In this document: positions 9,909-23,000 of the stretch, one piece after another
How the letters are laid out: each line of letters opens with the position of its first letter
Numbering within the stretch: the first letter of the stretch is position 1
From: Diplodia intermedia
Lineage: Eukaryota > Ascomycota > Dothideomycetes > Botryosphaeriales > Botryosphaeriaceae
Assembly: GCA_021495925.1 (NCBI GenBank)
Contig: JAKEKT010000015.1
Coordinates: 62,001-126,000 of the forward strand
Direction of reading: 5' to 3'
DNA: 64,000 nt
Notes under the pieces: model-generated
Told to the model about the DNA's origin: nothing
Databases searched by the model: none
Seen by the model: only the letters and a program-made list of their open reading frames with translations
Made by a program: the position numbers and the translations under genes

Positions 9909-11436
9909 CGATCTGTAGTACCGAAGGACGGAACTCAAACTACCCCATGACCAATCCTCGAGCAGGCAACATGAGATGTTACCTACGGCCAAACGAGTCC
10001 ATCTACCGAGTGATTAGGCCACCGTAGCCTCTGAGCTGTGCCGCTCGACTCTGCACTCTGCATGATGCCCAACAAGTAACCGTGCTTGCAATGATCTTTG
10101 TTTGTCATGACCAAACAATCAAACAAAGATTGTAGTAGCCGTTGAACCAATCAAAGATCGGACCCGGTGTTTGTCTTCGGTCGTTCGTTGGCCGCGTTGT
10201 GCCCCTGAAGTGTGCCGCAAGAAGCTCTCAAGTGACGGAAGCAAAGCAATAAAAAAACAAGTATGACAGAGCGAGACCGACACTTGCCCATCCCGGGGTC
10301 TACTTGGCAGACAGAAGGCATGGCTGATTGGAGGTCCCAGACACCAAAATTCAATGCAGCACGTAGTCCAGCCACACAACTTCTCCGATCACATACAGCG
10401 CCCAATCGCGCGCGCCCTTCAAAGAGCCTCAACGAGTAACAACCACTCTTCAACACAACTACTTACATACATCCTCGCACATCATACACTCATTTACACA
10501 ATCACCACGGTGCAACAGCTCAACCCAGCCAGAGGAGAACAAGAATGAATCTACACGTACGTCGTCCATTCACCCAGCCACAACCACGCGCACATGACAC
10601 CTATCTACAGAAACCTCCCCACGCATACCTCCTCCCTCGCTCCCTCCCTCCCTCCCTCCCTCCTCTCTCCACCACTATCGTAAAACCGTCATGCGCGAAA
10701 AGAAATAAATCTACGAGCTCATTACGTCCGTTCGGTATAAACATGACACCCACCATGTCTTCTTCCTTCCTTCATTCATTCCTCGCGCGCAAAAAAGTAG
10801 AAACAACGCATAGCTTCGATGCCGTCGGTTTAACGTGGGGGATGGAGGGAGGGAGGGAGGAGGAACAAAATCAACAAAATCAACAACATCATTGATGATC
10901 CAAGTCTCTCTCTCTCTCTCTTTCCACCAACCAACCAACAAACCAAGCAAGCAACCAAGCGATAATGCTCATATCAACGCAGTGCGTCCGCCAGTATCAT
11001 GCATGCAGTATGACGGAAACAGGAGACAACAGAACAAGAAGAATCAATCCAATCCTCCTTCTTCCGCTTTGTCCGAATCCAATTCCCTACAACAAGGAGG
11101 GCTCTCTAAATGCTTCCCCTTCTCCTCCACACCGGTCGGCTGCCCCTTCATCTGCCCTTTCCCCCCCACCTGCCCCCCGTTCATCAAGGAATGTGTATAA
11201 TAGTATTCCTGTACCGTGCCCATCCCGTCCCGTTCCATTCGCGTAGCGTAAACCCTTGTCCAGCAACGTTTACCGTGCCTACCCACAAGAGAGAAAGGGA
11301 AGAAAAGAAAAGAAAAAAAACGCCAATGCTCCCGTGGAAGAAGAATAAGAAGAAGAACAAGAATTACAAGAAAAAGGGAAAAAAAGCAACAGATGTACCT
11401 CTCCTCACTAGCAAAAAAAGGCGGTGATGTCGATGG
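9909..11436. other. Intergenic region with hairpin and pyrimidine-rich blocks
   Basis: Downstream of both flanking genes. It holds a hairpin at 10089-10132, a CTCC-rich block near 10630-10670, a complementary GGGA-rich block near 10840-10862 and a short CT microsatellite near 10903-10922. Frames here are low complexity (Lys-, Ser- or Pro-rich), and I do not call any as a gene. Confidence 0.55.
10089..10132. repeat. Imperfect hairpin
   Basis: CAATGATCTTTGTTTG at 10089-10104 pairs with CAAACAAAGATTG at 10120-10132, with a three-base bulge and a loop of about 15 bases. It lies 180 bp after the stop of the APH-like gene. Function unknown. Confidence 0.5.
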
Positions 11437-13562
11437 CTATCTCTTCGAAGACGACAGCGTCGCCTCCTGGCCGCCGCAGTCGGGAATCTTGACGCCCTTC
11501 TTGAGCTCGCGGTCGACCGTCATGAGGCCCCACTTGTCCTCCCAGTTCTCGTTCTTGGTGTTGTACATGATTTTCCACGGCTCGTCGAAGAGCTCGAACC
11601 TGCGCGCGTGGTATGGTTAGCAAACAACAACAAAAAAAAAAAAAAGTCGGCTCTTACCAGAAGTATTCAGTCCCGTTCTTCAACGCCGAGCAGACCCAGT
11701 CGTCCAAAAACGTGTTCATCTCGTCGATGCCGGCGACGCTGCCCTGCGTGTCGCTCGCGCACGTCGACTCGCCGCAGTCGTTGCCGCCGCCCGACGGCCA
11801 GCCCGTCTCGCTGATGACGTGCGTCTTGCCCTTCAGGTTCTTGGTGACGGCCACGTCGTGGCCCTGCCAGAACGTCCAGGTCCAGCTCGCCGCCTCCGTG
11901 GCCTCGACGCCGGCGAAGAACGGGTGGATGTTGGCCATGACGACGTCGACCTCGGACGCCAGATCCGCCGTCCAGTTGTCGCCCAGGTCCGACGTGGCCA
12001 GCGGCAGGTCCCAGCTGTGGTCGGTGAGGTTCTGCTTCACGTCCCCGAGGATCTTGCCGAGTTCGTCCGACGTCAGGTCCTCGCGGTACAGCACCTCGTT
12101 GCCGACGATGACGCCGGCGAAGGGGTCGGCCTTGTGCTTGTCGAGGATTTCCCAAAACTGCGAGAGTTGCCTGTCGTTGGTCGTGTCGTTGTTGCCGAGC
12201 CAGACGCCCATCCACACTTTGACGTCGGTGAGACCGAGGCGGTCAATGGCAGTTAGGACCATCTCGGTCTGAAACAGCCACCTGCGTCAGCTAAAAGCTC
12301 CCTCGCTCGAGTATCAGACACGGCTTACCTGGTTGCAATCGGTTCCATAGAGACGAATCGCAGGAGTAAGCTGGCTGAGAACCGCTACGTCACGCGTCAC
12401 GTTGTTTTGGCTCAGCGGATTGGACAGACAGTCGGGATACTGGGCGTTCAGCGGGGTGTAGTCCATTCCGGGGAAGACGCGGTGCAGGTCAGGGTTGTTC
12501 AAAAGCTTCTTGATCTCGTCCGAGTCCTTGTCGAGATCGCCGTTCTTTGCCTGGTCGTCCGAGGCGGATGGTCCGGCGCTTTTGCTGTCGTCGGGCGATC
12601 CGGCTCTGCTGCCGAGCACACCGCCAATGACGACGCCGACAATCACTGCGACCACGACGATGGCAACCAAAACGATTGTCCAAAGACGCTTCTTGCCGTT
12701 TTTGTTGGCAACCGCCGCACCGGCGCCCTTCTCCAGGCCGCGGTTGTCATGGGTGTACTCGGTGCTTCCGCCAGGCACCGGTCCATAATTTCCGTTTCCG
12801 TCATGGTTAAGACTGGTCAAGGCTGCAGCTCCGCCGACGCCGGCAGCGCCAGCGCCAGCGACGGCAGCCTTCTTGCCGAAGATGGTGTTGCGTTTTGAGG
12901 GCGCGGGTTGCGGAATTCCGTCGTCACCGTCATCTTCAATGTCATTGGGATCAATAGTAGCGAAGGGAGCAGATCTGGAGTGATAATTGAAGGGGTCGTC
13001 CGAGAAGGAGGAGTAGCCGTCGTTGGCCGAGTGGTTGGAATGGCTGTTGAGCGACGGGCGCGACTCGTTGGCACCGGGATGGGTCAGCGGCTCCTGGGAG
13101 GTGTAGGCGGCGGGATTCATGGCGTGGCCTTGCGACGGGCTGGTGTTGGCGAAGGGCGAATAAGGGGAGTACGGCTGATGTTGGTTTCCTGGAAGACGGT
13201 TACCACCAGCTCCCGAACGGTCCCAGCGGCAGCGTCGTCGGCATGCGCGAGCCGCATGCGCGGTCGTGGTTGAGGGCGACGTGCAGGACCGCGCCGTCGC
13301 GTGCGACCGACTCACCTGAATTGTCCATGCCCAAGGTCGAGATCGACTGCCGAGCGGGATCGCGCGAGTAGGCGGAGGCGCCGGTCGGGGCCGGGGCGAA
13401 GTTGTCGAAATTGCGGTGCTGGGGCGGCAGCGGAGGAGACGGGTCGGGACTTGGCTGAGCTTGGCCGGCGGGCGGCGAAGCGTGGGTCGCGTAGGATGGA
13501 GGGCTGTCGAAGTCGTCGTTGTCGAAGGAGAAGCCTCTGTGGAAAGGAGGTTGGGAGGACAT
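11437..13562 (-). CDS. btgC: Glucan endo-1,3-beta-glucosidase, GH17, type II membrane protein (btgC-like)
   Basis: Four exons: 13316-13562, 12329-13188, 11658-12268 and 11437-11599, giving 626 residues. All introns are GT-AG with matching phases. The N-terminal 250 residues are Pro/Ser/Asn-rich and presumably cytosolic. They are followed by a single membrane span near residues 251-275 ([20 protein letters not shown]), which makes this a type II protein with the enzyme outside the membrane. The GH17 domain follows, with the acid/base Glu in [10 protein letters not shown] (E427) and the nucleophile in [11 protein letters not shown] (E523). The family cleaves or remodels beta-1,3-glucan of the cell wall. 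Architecture matches the Aspergillus BtgC group rather than the secreted or GPI-anchored GH17 enzymes. The symbol rests on architecture and motifs only. Confidence 0.9.
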
Positions 13563-16500
13563 TCTCGCGTTTCACGCGGTCCGCGGCTGCGGGATGCCTT
13601 GGCTGGCAGCCGGGTTCCAAAGCTTGGTGGGTAATCGACACAGCCGCAGCGGCAGGGCTGATGGCGGGATGCAACTCGTGTCAGCGGAGCCGGGCGTAAC
13701 GGCAGCAGTCGGACTCGCACTCAACGCGCAGAACTAGGTGCAGACTGAGGAGAAAACTGTTGACGGTCGGCGAGGAGGCTGGCTGCTGGCTGGGCGAAAC
13801 AAGGTTCTGTTTGCGCCGCCTGGCCTAGCAACGTCGGCGGGTGCAAGAATAGAAAAGCCCCCGCAAATCACCGTCACCAGGCTTATCGATTGCGCAGATC
13901 CCGCCAGTCTGAGCGCCCCGGACGCGCCCACCCAAGTGCTCGACAAGCTCTTCAGAGGCTGTTGGCGGTGTTGGCGCAGCAGAGAGCGACAGGAACGGGC
14001 GGTCGCACAGGATTGCGCCGCCTGCGAGGGCCTGCGAGGGCCTGCCTGCCCTGCTGCCGCCTCTCCCCCAAGCCACAGCACGCATCCGGCACCGCCACCG
14101 CCAGACCAGCAATAATACGAAGAAACGAAATGACAGCTGCTGTGACTGGTGCTCTTAGCGACGCCGTCGTGCTTCCGCTCGGAATCCGAACTATCACGAC
14201 GTCAGCCCTCTGAAAGCAGCGGTCCGCTTAGGACCGGGAAGTCGTCAAGGCCCGCGACCGTGCGCGCAGGTGGAGTCGCGCTCGTCATGGCGGCAGCAAG
14301 CAGGTTTGGAGGCGTGTCGAAAAAGAAGCAGGTGAAGTGAGGAGCGAGGCGGGCGCCCGGCAATATACTTATGTGCTGCCGCGCTCTGAGCTACGCGTTA
14401 CCTACGCATTCAGTTCCACCCAAGGTACGTAAGCTGGCTGGCCAACACGCCCAGGAATGAGCCTTCACCATGGCCGTGCGCGCTTAGACCAGCCTCGTCG
14501 CGAAGCGCGGGGTGCGTCTCGTCAAGCGGGCGTGCCAAGCGCACATCTCAACTTCAGCGCTGGTGGTGAAGGTAGAGCTCAACGCATTCTCCCCGCCGCT
14601 TTCGGCACGACGCAACCACGGTCAGAGGAATCGAGCCGTCCAAGCTCACCGATCTTTCTACGTGGGAGTTGAATACAAGATCCAGATGTAAATGTGTGCC
14701 TTTGAAGCTCACATTTACGTCCGGGTCTCGTATTCTGCCCATGTAAGTATTTCGATGAGGTAGACGCGGGTGGGCTCAATTCTTCCGTCACCCGCTGCGG
14801 TATGTGTCAGGCGCGCTGAGAGGCCACGAAAGCGGCACTAGGTCGAGTCGTCGTCTTGCGTTGTCCGGAGCGACGCAGCGATACGCGCCTGGAGCCGGAA
14901 GCCAGAAGTCTGACGCGAGCCTGAGGCACGCAACGGGCAGCAGCAGCCAGGTCACCGGGCTATGTAGCTGCTCGGGGCAGCCTCGCTCCATCTCCATCTT
15001 TCGCTGCCCACGGGCTGTGGGCTCGCCATCTCCACAGGAAGCGACTCGTCATCCCCGGCGCGACTCGGTCGGACCGCTCGCTCGCGTCGCTCACCTGCGC
15101 AGCTCAACCCGCCAAGCTACGGGTCTTTCCATGCAGCCTCTCCCCCCACCCGCGGCGGGAACGCCCACACTGACCGGTGAGCCTGAATCCAGGAACTCGC
15201 TGCGATGATGACGGCCGACGTGCCCATCCAGCGCTGTCATCTGCCACGGATGAGGCCCGCTGTTTACAGGAGAGGGAACGACGGCGACGAGCGCTGCAGG
15301 CGGGATGCACGCGGTTCAGCCGCTGTTGTGCCGCACGGCGGGTGCATAGCATCGTCGACCAAAGCACGCTTGATCAGCCACGCCGCTTGCGCTGCGCGAC
15401 GCGAGACGCGAGAACGCGCCATGCAGCAGCTGCTGCACCACGGCAGCAGAGCCCCCGGTTGGCCGCCCGCCTATCTGGCTGGACCCTTTCCCGTCCCTGC
15501 TTATGCCGCTACCCCAAGCATTCTCGCCATTGGCACCTGCGCCCAGCGTGCATTGCGTAATGGCGACCGCACAGCCCAGGCAGATCTCAGACACAATCGC
15601 CCATCCACGCACGGAGAGAACCGGCCGAAAAGCAAAGAAAAGAAAGCAATCAGCACGCGAACCTGCCTCTTGGGAACAAACAGGCAAAGGATCCGCCGTG
15701 CTTTTTGCTGCATGTCTCTGCCCGCATGATATGCGGGTTCGCCATCGGCAAAGGCACCACGTTGAGCCAGGATGGGGTTTTGTCCCCTTCCCATCACCAG
15801 CAAAGCACACCCATCAGGGGCGGCCAACAAAAAATCCCGAGTCGACGCACGCACTGCCCCGGGCCCGGTCCCCTCCTTTCGCTCATCGGCCGGAAAGGCA
15901 ACCAACGCGTGACTTGTCTTCTGCCCTGACTTTCCCCCGAACTTGTTGCTCGTCCCGGTCTCCCAGCTTCCCGGCGGCGGACGACTCCTCCCCTGCCGCC
16001 GTCACGATTCATCGCGCGGGCTGCCCCCGGTAATTCCCCACAGCCTCCTGTCTGGACCCTCGCGCTCCAGCCAGTGATGGGTCGTGCCCTCGCGCGGGAA
16101 ATGTGGGACGCACCGGATAGGAAAGAGTATGAGAGGGAAAAGGGTACGGGTGGATCCTGGCTAGATGTGTTGGGAACGGAGCGAAAGCGACAAGCAAATG
16201 ATGTACCCTTATCCAGCCTTGGCAAAGATGGAGAGGGAAAAAAAATCGGAGACCCTGACTGACGGGATATGCTCGGTACATACATGGCGGTCATGGTGTT
16301 AGAGATGATCGAAACGCTGCCTGATACATACTGTGTAGCCCGTTGCCTTCGTCAGCACAACGTCAACGGCTCTTCTGATGCCCTCCCCTTGTGCACGTCT
16401 CCTGTCAGTCCTTCGAAGCCCGTTTTGCGGATGCGTACATGCCCATCGGATTTATCGGTCACCGTTGAATCCGTGCGTTGGTATGGCGGCAATGCGGACG

Positions 16501-16600
16501 AGAGATTAAAATCTCGATCCCGCAGTTGACGCCATAGAAAGACAGATGTTCTAAGAGCAAGAAAAAGCACTGTTTAACCGACCGCCTCGCTTCGGTTCAT
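13563..16600. other. Long intergenic region, part 1 (upstream of btgC-like gene)
   Basis: GC-rich sequence with many overlapping Arg/Ala/Pro-rich frames on both strands and no domain, consistent splice pattern or conserved-looking block. It contains palindromic repeat copy B at 14671-14735. The btgC-like promoter should lie at its left end. Confidence 0.5.
14671..14760. repeat. Dispersed palindromic repeat, copy B (best preserved)
   Basis: A 26-bp left arm (14671-14696, starting GAATACAAGATCC) and a right arm (14710-14735) form an inverted repeat with 22 of 26 positions paired. All four mismatches are transitions. The 13-base loop contains CTTTGAAG. The flank to 14760 (CCATGTAAGTATTTCGATGAGG) also resembles the flank of copy C near 29968-29995, so the mobile or duplicated unit is about 90-110 bp. 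It has no coding capacity. Confidence 0.7.
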
Positions 16601-17150
16601 CTCGGATGAATAGAAAAGACGGTGACTGATGTGTTACGGAACGATGGCTGTCGAAGTGTTCGTAGGTAATGGTTGGGGTCACCGTATTCTTAGTCACTGT
16701 TTGTACTATCGATTAAGGCAAAGTTGGCGTTCTTGCTTTAAAAGATTAAGTACAGGCATCTCTCTCTAGTAATGCTGAGTTTAGATGATGTAAGGCCACC
16801 TCTAGTCGAAAAGATGGTGCAAGCTACTAAGAGCACGTAGTGGACACTTAGAGTACTTAGAACCGTTATGCTATAACAGAAGTATCGAGGATGTATAGTA
16901 TCCTTTTATATAAGACGCAGGGGTAGCTACAGCGCATGTATTATTTATATACATAGATACACAGATAAGACATCGTCTTCTACCTATTCTCCCTCCTGCT
17001 CGACCAACAAAAGCCAGTCGGGAGCGTTACATAATCTACCTTCACACGATTTAATCCTCTTATTGAATGCCGCATTGAACCGGCGGTGCTCAGCATGCAA
17101 TTTCTTTCTCCTAGTCCAAGCGACTGGCGCAAATTATCACAAGTCATGGG
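16601..17150. other. AT-rich island in a GC-rich region
   Basis: The base composition shifts visibly to AT-rich, with many TA and few CG dinucleotides, especially about 16680-16990 (for example TTTATATAAGACG). No open frame of note lies inside. This could be a degraded repeat mutated by RIP, or simply an AT-rich UTR or intergenic block; composition was judged by eye. Confidence 0.4.
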
Positions 17151-20018
17151 CGGCCTACAGAGCACAATCGGCCTAGACGGTGTCCAACACGTGGGATTTC
17201 AAAAGATGGAGTAGAGACCTCCAACGTGTGGAGAGAGCTTTTAGATACCGGACGTCCGCCCTTTTAGGTGCACGGTTTCACTGGTCTTATCCATGGCAAC
17301 CGCAAGCCAGGCCGTTTCCCGAACCCAACTTACAATACCGCATGTGTCCAGCAGGGTCTAAGCAAGAGCAGACACGAGAGAAAGCAGTAAGGTAAACCAC
17401 CAACCAACACAAGGCGCGACAAACCCACCCCCCCCTCCCGTAGAAAAGCGTTCGTCCTATTCCAACACCGTCACCACCTACTTCCCTCCACACACCACCA
17501 CAGCGTGTAAAGAACCACACCCCGGCACTCGGACCCAAAACCATCCTTCGACGTCCCAGCACCATCGGGGATGATCCCGTCATCTAGATCCCAAAAAGGC
17601 GGCACGGCGGGCTGGCGGCGGCGGCGTATGGCGTATGGGGGGCTCGGCCCTTTCCGCCGCCTCCTTCCATCCCCCGCCACCCACCCACTCACCCCGCCGC
17701 CGCCGCCGCCGCCGCCGTTCCGTCCGCCACCATCCAGAACGAAGGCGAACACGTCCAGTCCAGTCCAGCAGGACCGATCCAACGAGAAAAAAGGCCACGG
17801 CCCCCCAATCACCAATGGACACCCCCTCCCTCGCCCATTCAAACGACCAGCTGAGAAAAGGTCTGACATAAGTCTCACTCGGGGGAGAGAGAGAAAAGAC
17901 CGCTGAAGGAGGAGCAGAAAAGAAGCCCAGGATGCCTAGTCCGACGTACCTAAGGGAAAAAGGAAAAAGGAAAAAAAAAAGGTCTGGTCCAGTCTAGTCC
18001 CACAGTCTAATTCGATGACGATCACCAATCGAGCAATCGAGAGATGGGGGAGGATGGCACGATGGGGATGATGATGGCCCGAATCCTTACAGTTTGGCTT
18101 GCTTTTGCGCAAGCTAGAGAGAGAGAAAAAAGAGAGAGAAAAAGCCCTACTACTTCGACCGTTTACCCGATTGGGGTAAACAGCAACGAAGGTTTCCCCA
18201 CGATCGCCGCCGCCGTTCCGCGCCGCCCCGAGAGACGGACGGACGGACCTTTTGCAGTTGCATTTATAATCATCCCGTTTAGCGTCGTAACCTCATGACG
18301 ACAACGCGCCGCGGCCACCGCCGCGCCGTACAGGATTTCAGCTTTCTTTCTTTCTCACTCCCTTCGAGGTTTGAAGGCAAAAAAGCATAACAAAGGGTAG
18401 ACAGAAGCGTAAGGCAGAGAGAAAGAGAGAAAGAGAGAGAGAGATGGGAAGACCGACCATCAAAGCCGGCATATGCTCAGCCCCGTCTTCCCGCCCACTC
18501 GCCTCGGTGTTCACTCCGCGAGCCAGGATACATCGCGCGCGCGCACACGAGAAAAGGAGGAGTTAATAAGTTTATGCGGTTGAATGATCTACCATACAGG
18601 AAAAAGATGCCGCTTGTTCTAGAACGAAGAAAAAACACTAGCTACTTGGCTGCATGCTGGCTGCTGGCAATATGATGGTGAGAAACGAAAGGGTTCCCGC
18701 CCCTCTCCATGTTTTCCATCATATAAAGTCAAGGGAACAACACACAGCAAGGTGCCCAATTCGGCGCCATGGAAATGGGAAGAGTGAATAGACATTGCGA
18801 GGAAGCGATGGCGATTCAAATGGAAATTTTCAATCGCTGATGGTTATTTTTGTATCGTTTCTTTTGCCGTCCCGTCCCGTGGCGCCTCGATAAAGCCAGA
18901 GGAAACGCCCCAGGAAAAAAAAAGAGAAAACCAAGGAAGCAATGGGGCGCCGAGATGAAGACTATCGGTTCGGATGCATGCAGCTAACGCTAATGCAAGC
19001 AAACGCCTGGAATCCTCTTCGGCCCTTCTTCCCATGTGTGCTGCACGCACAAGACGAGGTCCGTAGTGCGTTCTGTCGAGAAACTGGGAAAAGCCTCGCG
19101 TGGGGTCTTGGGTTGACCCTTTGGTTGTATCGTAAAGCATATGAGGCCGGTTCGCTTTTCGTATTGTAACAAGGTAAAGTAGTCGCAACTCTTATCCGGA
19201 CGCTCTTGTTCCAGATGTTGTGCATTCATGTCCAGAAGGGTGCTTCAACTGCCCGCCCTCCGTTGCAATACTTTGCGAAGCAACCTTGTACACCATCCCT
19301 CCCCAAACGCTCCAAGAAAACAGGAAAACAGAAAGGACAAAAAACAATCGCAAACCACCCATATCCCAGGCTTTACTCATCCACATTAGGCATTGCAGGA
19401 AGTCTTTGATCGATCATGTAGGAAGGAGACATCAACAGAGAGATATGAGAAACGGTAAACCTCTGTCGCACAGCCACCACTTTTACGCCGACTGTGACGG
19501 AAAGGTAACAAACAATAAGCAGTTAGATTTACAGACGGCAGGCGAGGCAAGCCTGGTCCGGCAAGGTGTGTTTGAAAAGTTACGGCGGCTGCCTCGAAAT
19601 AGGAAAGACCCGTGACAGCAGCAGCATGTTTGCCGACCATGCATACCGGGCCGCATCGATGACCAGGATAGGCCGGCAAGGGTAGGATACCAAGAGCTTT
19701 TGGATAGGGAGACACAGTATTGAGAAGGAAGGAAACGGAAAGTCGCACAAATCGGATCACACCCGATGCTTCAAAGGCTGCAGCGGTCAGGCCATGCAGG
19801 TGGACGACGCCCCCTGTCCCTGGCGCGTGGGAGTGGATTAGCCGTAGGGAAGGGGATCCCAATTTTCCCGGCCCGTTCGCTTAATCTTTGACAGCGGAGG
19901 GTGTGGGCCGCTTTCGGAAAGTCGTCCGCCCGACGCCGGGTTTATCGAGTCGTGCAGATACCGCTGCTGTTCGAGGTTGCGCGGATCATCGTGAAATTGG
20001 ACCGGGGCGACCAGGTAC
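17151..20018. other. Long intergenic region, part 2 (3' side of medusa-like gene)
   Basis: Contains CCG/CCA trinucleotide runs near 17690-17720, A/G-rich stretches at 17930-18140 and 18410-18445, and short random frames. The part nearest 20018 should be the 3' UTR of the medusa-like gene. I see no gene. Confidence 0.5.
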
Positions 20019-23000
20019 TTAAGGCGACGCCTCGCGCTTCGCACGCTTGCTCCGCTCCAACCACCGCCTCTTGCCCACGCGTGTCTCGAAATGTGGGGCA
20101 ACTTCTTGCCCTGCCGCAACCATGGTGCTCCGCATCTTGTTGCGGTAGGCGTCCACTAATACTTGTAAGTAATCGTTCGTTCTTCCGTCGTTGAGCGCAA
20201 ACTTACGAGATCTTTGCAGGAAAAGCGTCCTTCCCGCGAAAACTCTGCTCTGGCTCCACGTCATGCGGTACCCAAGGTCGTTGAGGGTGATTTCCTTGTT
20301 CCTCTTCGATCTGGTCATCCGCGGGCGTGGGACCTTGGCTTCCGAACCGTCCATCATCGGCACGGGGACCAGAGTCCTGCCGGTCACAGGCATGGCGCCG
20401 CTGCTGCCCTCCTCCTTCTCGTCCGGGTCGTCGAAAAACCGAGTTCCGCGAGGAGACGCGGGGGGAGACTGCATCTGGGTGGGGAAATACGACCGGGGAT
20501 AAACCGAGTTGTTCTTGCGGTAAGAATCGGGCATTTCCTCCATGTTGACCTGGTCGAGCATGACCCGGACGCGCACGCGGGTGCCTCTCTGGGCGTCATC
20601 GACGAGAATGAACTTGCGTCGCTTGGCCTCGGGGAGATCGCCGAACAGCTCGAGGTTGCGCTCCTCGTCTTCCTGCTGCTTGGTCGCAGCGGCTGCTGCA
20701 TGCGGCGGCGGAGGGCGGGATGAAACGTGATCCATGTGGTGCTCGAGGGGTGGTACAGCGGAGGCGTTGGGAGGTTGGTTCGTAGGGTAGCTAGGATAGA
20801 AACTATTGGCCGGCCTGACGTCGCCATTCGCCGCGCCTGCCTGACCGGTGGGAGCCTGGTGGTGGTGCGTGTGGGTGGTCTCATTGTACTCATTTCCGGC
20901 TACACCGCGATAAGAGATTAGCTGCCGTAACCTTGCTCCGTGGTTGATGATCTGCGCCAGGGTATGGGTGTTGTGCATGACAATGGGTACAAACGAGTAC
21001 AAACGACGGTGCAAATGCGGGGGAAAGTTACATCAAAGAGTAATGTACATGCGATACAAATGCAATACAAAACGACAGGATATGATTATCATTGCAAAGT
21101 CCGTTTCAAAAAGGCGCAATCTCAAATCGCGCTCGTCACATCTGTGGAAACATACCGCTAACGTCATCAGGTCCGCCCTGAGCACCACCTGCCGGGTGTT
21201 CATGGTGGTGGTGCAACTGCGGACCGCCCATTCCCATATTCGGCGGCCTGGCACCCGGAGCCCCAGCAATGCCTGCAGTGTTAGGGACCCCAGGGGCCGG
21301 GGCGCCGGGCCCTGCCATGTGGCCTCCATGCTGCGCCTGTACAGATTTCCTGTTGTTGATCTTGGCCATCCGCCTCACTCTCCTACTCCGCAGACGCGGG
21401 TCTTGATTGCTGTTCCTCCAGCTGTCGACCGCGCGCTGGATCAGCCCGCGCTTGCCGCGCAAGCATGGGTTAAGCTGGGCGAGCGCCCAACCGACTGTGT
21501 TGCACTCCGTCTCGTAGTGTAGGCGGTTTCCCTTGTACTGATCCTTGTGGCAGCACGCACGCGGGTAAACGCAGTTCTCCGTCTTGAATTCTTGCGGGAG
21601 TTCGTCGACATTCACCGACTCGACGTCGCAGCGGATCGTGTACTCCATCTTCACGCGATCTCTCGAGTACTCGAAGGCGATCCACTGCACGCCGTTTTGA
21701 TCTTGCCTGACGACCAGGGGAGTCGTGGCGGGGATCGGACCGGGTGCCGCGTTCGGGTTCACGCTCGCGCTGCCGCCCGGGGTGGAGTGAATGCTGCCGG
21801 CGCTGCCGGGAGGTCCAGTGGGGGTCGATTGCGGAGCACCCAGATTCGAGGGTGGTCTTTGCAGCGGAGTCTGCGTAAGCTTCGTTCTCGGGCTGCCCGG
21901 CAGTCCGGGAGTGTGCGGGTGCGCCGGAGGGTGCTGCATTGGCTGCGGCTGTTGGTGGGACATCAGGGGCATGCTGGTCTGGAGAGGGGCCTGGTGCTGT
22001 TGCGGCGCGTATGGCGACTGCTGCGGCATCTGGTACGGCGGATAGTACATGTTCTGCGGCACCTGCGGCGCGGACTGGCCGTACAGCGGCCGGCCATGCT
22101 GATCATGCTGCGGGGATTGGATCGATGCCGGGGAATTGGACTGCGGCCCGTGGTACATTGGCGGAAACTGCCTATTCATGGTTGCGGTGGCCATTGAGAG
22201 TTCTGAATTTTCTGGATCGCGTCAGTAGCCGTCACATCTGCCGGACGCGGTGCGTGCGTCTGCTGTTGACTTGTGGTTGCGCGCGCGCCCCGACGCGTCG
22301 TTCGGCAAGACTCGGGGCAATCACCAACCCGAAAGCGGGGGTGCTGTGGCGAGTCGCGCGCGGGCTGCTGCTTACCTGAAGACGTGTAGCTGCCGGACGT
22401 ACTGTTCGTGCTGTACGGACTCGGGTGAGTCGCGTAGTAGGGAACCTCCTGCGGGTTCTGGCCGGGAGGGATCTGTACGTTGCTTACGTACGGCGACTGG
22501 TGCTGCGGCGGTGGCGGGTGCGGCGAGGCGTAGGGGCCCTGGGTGGTGGGCTGTTGCGGCGGGTGCTGCGGTTGCTGAGGCGAATTGGGATGGTGTTGCT
22601 GCTGCTGGTGGAGCACGCCGGGGCGTGGATGTTGGAGGTGAGGTTGCGGCGGTGGAAGGCCCTGCGTAGCGGGGTGGGGATGATGCTGGAAGGCGCGGAC
22701 GGTGGTTAGCGCTGGTGGTGCATCGGCGCAACGGGTGTGCACGACGCGAATTGGGGGTGTGGCTGCTGCCCGGCGGCGACGGAAAAAACAATAATACAGG
22801 CGCGAATGGGGGCTGGGCAGTACCGGAGGCGGACTCGTTTGTGTGGTGTAGAACAAGGCAGCCCCGGAGGGTAAAGGCAAAGGAATAGCTGCTGCTGCTC
22901 TGTCGTGGACCGCGGCGCAAGGCGATCGCGGGCAGACGGTGCCGGGGCTCGACGAGGATTATGAGCGAGCCGACGGCAGTGTGGTGGTGATCTGCTCTGC

